This document shows, piece by piece, positions 60,201-64,000 of a stretch of 64,000 nt of DNA. This stretch comes from Tritrichomonas musculus (taxonomy: Eukaryota > Parabasalia > Tritrichomonadida > Tritrichomonadidae). The notes under the pieces were generated by a model. That model was not told the DNA's origin, ran no database searches, and saw nothing but the letters and a program-made list of their open reading frames with translations. Position 1 is the first letter of the stretch, and every line of letters begins with the position of its first letter. A program made the translations under genes and the position numbers. The stretch is from assembly GCA_039105265.1 (NCBI GenBank), contig JAPFFF010000040.1:1178001-1242000 (forward strand), read 5' to 3'.

Positions 60201-63155
60201 ATGAATGATGAAGCAATCAATGAAAACGATTTTTGTTTTTACGAGAATGATTATTATAGCTATTATAAGGAATTTCTTGTTGGTGAATATATGAATGAAA
60301 CTGAATTTAAAAAGATGATCGCCATAGGGAAAATGGATCAGCCAAAATTGATATATATAAATCCTGTACCTATTTTAAAAGCCAAATTGAATAAAAAAAT
60401 TGATTCGATCTTAATTAATTTAAAACACAATAATATCAAAGCATCAGTAATCGAAAGCCTGGTTGAAAAATATGGAACAATTGCTCAAATATTTTGTCCC
60501 AAATCTACTTTACAAAAACATCCATATATCAAAAAAGATATTAATTGGATTGATAATGAAACAGAATATGGATTTATATCTCGTTTTCCATTATCTTCTC
60601 TGCTCCCTATTATTTTTTTAGATGCCCAGCCAAATGATAAAATTTTAAGTTGTTCAATAAAACATTTCAAAGTGATGAAAATTCTTTTAAATATTGTCCA
60701 AGATGGTTACATTTTTATCAATGATCCAGACCAAAAAATAACAGAAGATAATCAAGTGATTGAATATCCAAATTGCTGTGTTATATCATATCCAATCACA
60801 AAAATACCAATGATTGAAGAATTTGATAAAGTGCTTTGCATTGCTCCATCGACAAATGATGGAACAACAAACAATGAAAATGGCAAACTTATGTTTAATT
60901 TAGATGATGCAGTTGACAACCATATTGAACAAAAGAAATATTTGATAAGTTTACTTGAAAAACTCAAAGTTGGTGGTATTTGTGTTTATTCTACAACTTC
61001 GATAAATGCAATTGAAAATGAAGCAGTTGTCAACTCGGTTTTGATGATGCCACAATATAAAGACAAATTTGAAATAGTTGATTGCTCATCAATGTTCAAA
61101 GATATTCAAAGATCGAAAGGAATAAAATCATGGAAATTAAATGAAATATCAAAAGATCTTTTAACTGATGATTTATTGAAGTCACTGTCTTGTGATTTGG
61201 TGGTCGAGAACATTGATCACTGCATGAGATTTTACTCTCATCAAATTTTTAGTACAGGCCTTTTCATTGCAGTGATTAAAAAGCTTGATGATATTGAAAA
61301 TGAATTTACTGTTCCTCAAGTTGACACCGAAAATAAAAGCCATAATAAGATTTCAATTGCTCAACCAGAAATGATTCAAGAGATTCAAAATGATTTTGGT
61401 TTGCCAGAAGAATTTATGGATATTCCATTCGTTCTATTTCAAAACTTGACCACGAAAAAACTAATGCACGTAAGCCAAAATATATTGGATGTTATTATTA
61501 AATTTGGTCTAAATAAACTAGTTGTTAGAAGCATTGGATCTCTTGCATTCACAATAATCAATGATAATGTTTATGATGTTCCTTTTGTTCCATCAATTCA
61601 AACACTTCCAGAAATAGCAAAAAAGGCCGAAAAGCGTTTTATCACTATAAAGCCAGAAGTCTTTGATGAATTAATAATCAATCGGCAAATTGATTTTGAC
61701 AAACTATCAAATAAAAGCCAATCTTATTTGGAAGCAATTCAGAATGGAGGTATTTATTTGAAGATTGAACAAATTGGCTCAGTGATTGGTGCTTTCGTTA
61801 AAAAAGAAAACAGGTGTATAAAAGTTTTTGAAAAACATTCAGCACTAAAAAGGATGCAACAAATCATCAAAAAAGCCATATCAAATAAATTTTTAGACAC
61901 TCAAATCAATTCACTTACTCAGATAACCAACGAACATGAAGTTGAAATAAAGAATCTGAGGATGAAAATGAAAAATTTTGAAGATTCAAATCTAGATCAA
62001 ATGAAAGTGATTAAAACACAAATTGATGATTTCATGAAAGAGCCAAAGATGGAAATAAATCAGAATAAGGAAGATATTGAAAATATTAATGAGAATTTTC
62101 CAAAAGAAATTGAATCACTCCAGGATCAAATTGAATCACTTAATGATCAAATGGAAAAGAAAGATCTGGAAATTAAATCTTTAAATGATCAAATCAATTC
62201 AATTCAAAACAGCATTGGATCTTTTTTCTCTGTTGAGCCAAGTTTGGAAGGAGAAGGAATATTGTCTATGCTGAAGAAAAGAGAAAAATCAAAATTTGAT
62301 CGCTTATTCATTTTATCAAAGTCATCTAACGATTATTATTGTGTTATTGATCCAAATAATAAAAAAGAAATCAATCCCATACTTAATATCAATGAATATA
62401 TTGAATTTGAACTTGAAAAAAAAGTTGAAATTTGTGGAATTAAAATAAAGTCAGGAATATTGAATTATCCCAAATCATTTGACATTGAAATTGATGATAA
62501 AATGGTTAGTTCGATTAGAGAAGCTAATGAATTAAATGGATCAAATAAAGAAATGATAATAAAAATAGATCCTGTTCGTGGGCATAAAATTCGTCTTATT
62601 CAAAAAGATGCAAATTGGTGTGAAAATTGTAAAAATAAAAATAATTTGAATTTGATGCATTTTGAATTATTGGCAACTGATGAAAAATATTCGATGGGCG
62701 TTTTTTCAACAATGATTGACCAAAATATTAATCATGATCCGCACAAGGTCCCTATATATATTTCTGCCTCTTATTATGATTCTAATTCTTTTCATTTATT
62801 AAGTGCTGGGTACAATATTAGCTCTTTTAATTATGATAATTCGTGGTTTCAAGTAGAATTTGTTAGAAGTTTTGCAATTTTAACTGGATTTAGATTAAAA
62901 AAAGCAAAGACTAGTAAATTGAGAAAATATAAAATTATTTGTACTGATAATATATCAAATACTATAGAATCATGGATAACTTTAATCGAAATTAATGAAA
63001 AAACTGAAAATGAAAATAAAGATTTCGATATTTACCGATTTCCAAATATAAGCCCTCCAGTAAGATATATCAGACTGGTTAACATAGGAAAAACATGGAA
63101 TGGTGACAATTACTTGTGTTTTTATCATTTGGACTTTTTTGGTAAATATTTGTAA
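60201..63155 (+). CDS. NSUN2-like pseudo-methyltransferase fused to coiled coil and two F5/8C domains
   Basis: 984 residues. Residues about 1-560 follow NSUN2/Trm4 (tRNA m5C methyltransferase) in order: FPLSSLLPIIFLDAQPNDKI (about 134-153), FDKVLCIAPSTNDGT (about 208-222), KLKVGGICVYSTTSINAIEN (about 253-272), HCMRFYSHQIFSTGLFIAVI, then the C-terminal domain with KRFITIKPEVFDELI, NGGIYLKIE and KVFEKHSALKRM. The usual SAM motif (CAAPGSKT) is replaced by SCSIKHFKV, motif IV P-Cys is P216-S217, and motif VI Thr-Cys is T265-T266. So both catalytic cysteines are lost and it should be inactive. A coiled coil follows (about 570-675), then two discoidin domains (about 690-830 and 835-984). It probably binds RNA or a partner without methylating. 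A TCACTTTT initiator is 10 nt before the ATG. Confidence 0.8.
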   Translation: MNDEAINENDFCFYENDYYSYYKEFLVGEYMNETEFKKMIAIGKMDQPKLIYINPVPILKAKLNKKIDSILINLKHNNIKASVIESLVEKYGTIAQIFCPKSTLQKHPYIKKDINWIDNETEYGFISRFPLSSLLPIIFLDAQPNDKILSCSIKHFKVMKILLNIVQDGYIFINDPDQKITEDNQVIEYPNCCVISYPITKIPMIEEFDKVLCIAPSTNDGTTNNENGKLMFNLDDAVDNHIEQKKYLISLLEKLKVGGICVYSTTSINAIENEAVVNSVLMMPQYKDKFEIVDCSSMFKDIQRSKGIKSWKLNEISKDLLTDDLLKSLSCDLVVENIDHCMRFYSHQIFSTGLFIAVIKKLDDIENEFTVPQVDTENKSHNKISIAQPEMIQEIQNDFGLPEEFMDIPFVLFQNLTTKKLMHVSQNILDVIIKFGLNKLVVRSIGSLAFTIINDNVYDVPFVPSIQTLPEIAKKAEKRFITIKPEVFDELIINRQIDFDKLSNKSQSYLEAIQNGGIYLKIEQIGSVIGAFVKKENRCIKVFEKHSALKRMQQIIKKAISNKFLDTQINSLTQITNEHEVEIKNLRMKMKNFEDSNLDQMKVIKTQIDDFMKEPKMEINQNKEDIENINENFPKEIESLQDQIESLNDQMEKKDLEIKSLNDQINSIQNSIGSFFSVEPSLEGEGILSMLKKREKSKFDRLFILSKSSNDYYCVIDPNNKKEINPILNINEYIEFELEKKVEICGIKIKSGILNYPKSFDIEIDDKMVSSIREANELNGSNKEMIIKIDPVRGHKIRLIQKDANWCENCKNKNNLNLMHFELLATDEKYSMGVFSTMIDQNINHDPHKVPIYISASYYDSNSFHLLSAGYNISSFNYDNSWFQVEFVRSFAILTGFRLKKAKTSKLRKYKIICTDNISNTIESWITLIEINEKTENENKDFDIYRFPNISPPVRYIRLVNIGKTWNGDNYLCFYHLDFFGKYL

Positions 63156-63363
63156 TCTTTTTTGTATGTTTATATTTGTTAAATCTGGATTTTCAATATC
63201 AATAACTAAGTTGATTCTCTGATATCAATAACAAATTTAGATCATAATATAATAAATTATAAAGGAAGGCCATCATATCCACAAATCAACATTTTTTCAT
63301 TTAAAATATTCAAACAAAAAACAAATAATTGCTATATTTCGTATTTGTATAGTAAGAATAAGA

Positions 63364-63436
63364 GCTCATGTGGCATAGTGGTAATTGCGTTCATCATCAA
63401 AGTGGAAGTTCAACGGTTCGAATCCGTTCATGGGCA
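63364..63436 (+). tRNA. Multicopy tRNA-like gene, loop reads TCA (copy 8)
   Basis: Identical 73-nt core to the copy at 9434. The upstream flank shares CCACAAATCAACATTTTTTC with other copies, and just before it (63176-63240) lies a fragment resembling the end of the TAGGCTTGTTA transposon family. Confidence 0.7.
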
Positions 63437-63574
63437 CTTTTTTAGTTTTTTTATTCAATTTTTTAAAAAGATTGTTTTCAATTTTAGGACTCAAATCTTT
63501 AATTAAAAATATAAAATATTTTGTAAATCTATATTTTCATTCCAATAGCAGTCATTTGATATAAAAAAGTTTTA

Positions 63575-64000
63575 TTAAAATCTGCTTATTATGGTGTCGC
63601 TACTCAAATCGAGATTTTCGATGTTTGCGACTGAAGAAGGGATCGATATCTGCCTCAGCGACGTGCATCCACTGAATGCAAACTCGCCGATGCCAGTCAC
63701 TGACGCGGGAATCTCAACCTCTTCCAAGCGGCTGCAGTCATCGAACGCGTACTTGCCGATCTCCGTCACTGAGCGCGGAATTCTCACTCCGGCCAGCGAC
63801 GCGCATCCGCGAAACGTGTAGTTCTCAATTCTCTTCACCGACGGCGGAATGGCGACGTCTCTCAGCAGCGCGCAGAGGCAGAATGCGTACTGGCCAATAA
63901 CCGCCACAGACGGCGGAATCTCGATTTTCTCCAGCTTCGTGCACAGGCAGAACGAGTACTCGCCGATCTCCGCCACCGAGGCCGGAATGGACACGAACGA
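63575..64000 (-). CDS. BspA-like leucine-rich-repeat protein (C-terminal part)
   Basis: The frame is open to the window edge, so the start is missing. It has about six LRR_5 repeats of 23 residues: IPASVAEIGEYSFCLCTKL, IPPSVAVIGQYAFCLCALL, IPPSVKRIENYTFRGCASL, IPRSVTEIGKYAFDDCSRL, IPASVTGIGEFAFSGCTSL and a last half repeat before LDLSSDTIISRF. BspA-type repeats serve in adhesion and host or bacterial contact in trichomonads. The DNA is strikingly GC-rich compared with the LRR gene at 40493-41143, which uses AT-rich codons for the same motifs. No membrane anchor follows, so it is either soluble or an anchorless branch. Confidence 0.9.
   Translation of the reverse strand, partial: SFVSIPASVAEIGEYSFCLCTKLEKIEIPPSVAVIGQYAFCLCALLRDVAIPPSVKRIENYTFRGCASLAGVRIPRSVTEIGKYAFDDCSRLEEVEIPASVTGIGEFAFSGCTSLRQISIPSSVANIENLDLSSDTIISRF

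Overview
The window looks like chromosomal DNA from a parabasalid protist, most like Tritrichomonas or Trichomonas. The bulk is very AT-rich and gene-sparse. Genes look intronless, and several have a trichomonad-type initiator (TCA plus pyrimidine/T) within about 30 nt of the ATG. The protein families also fit: BTB-like plus coiled-coil plus F5/8-type C (discoidin) proteins, BspA-like leucine-rich repeats, DUF3447/ankyrin proteins, Pmp-like beta-helix proteins, pogo/Tc1/P-like transposons and Polinton/Maverick genes. The assignment rests on recalled family knowledge, not on a search.

Layout. 1-6.4 kb: the end of a membrane protein, a broken BTB/discoidin gene and its intact relative. 6.7-12.2 kb: tRNA-Lys, a calponin-homology actin-binding-type protein, two copies of a tRNA-like repeat with a BspA relic between them, and a membrane-anchored alpha/beta hydrolase. 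12.2-16.4 kb: an AT-rich desert. 16.4-28 kb: a transposon-rich block with a pogo-like transposase, then a three-level nest (a short 8-bp-TSD transposon holding a P-like element, which holds a Polinton-type capsid/ATPase segment), then a decayed Tc1/mariner copy. 29.5-38.2 kb: a prominin-like pentaspan protein and a very large repeat-bearing surface protein. 38.3-42.8 kb: tRNA-Trp, a split DUF3447/ankyrin-LRR gene and another discoidin protein. 43-43.8 kb: three tRNA-like repeats. 44.1-52.3 kb: a RING-IBR protein with a PHR-type tandem-cysteine end, transketolase, a divergent histone H4/H3 pair and a type B carboxylesterase. 52.4-57 kb: two pseudogenes, small transposons and tRNA-like repeats. 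57.9-64 kb: a candidate structured RNA, a bacterial-type DUF3737 gene, an NSUN2-like pseudo-methyltransferase fused to discoidin domains, and the end of a BspA-like LRR gene.

The most unusual items are: (1) the nest at 18422-25658, where two sets of 8-bp target duplications can be read directly and a P-like transposon encloses capsid and ATPase genes; (2) the 984-residue protein at 60201-63155, which follows an NSUN2-type RNA m5C methyltransferase along its length but has lost both motif cysteines; (3) the RING-IBR/RING-Cys-relay ligase at 44135-45655, with the proposed relay cysteines present; (4) a probable bacterial transfer (DUF3737); (5) eight identical 73-nt tRNA-like genes whose anticodon loop reads TCA with A at position 33; and (6) an unidentified hairpin-rich RNA candidate near 58 kb.
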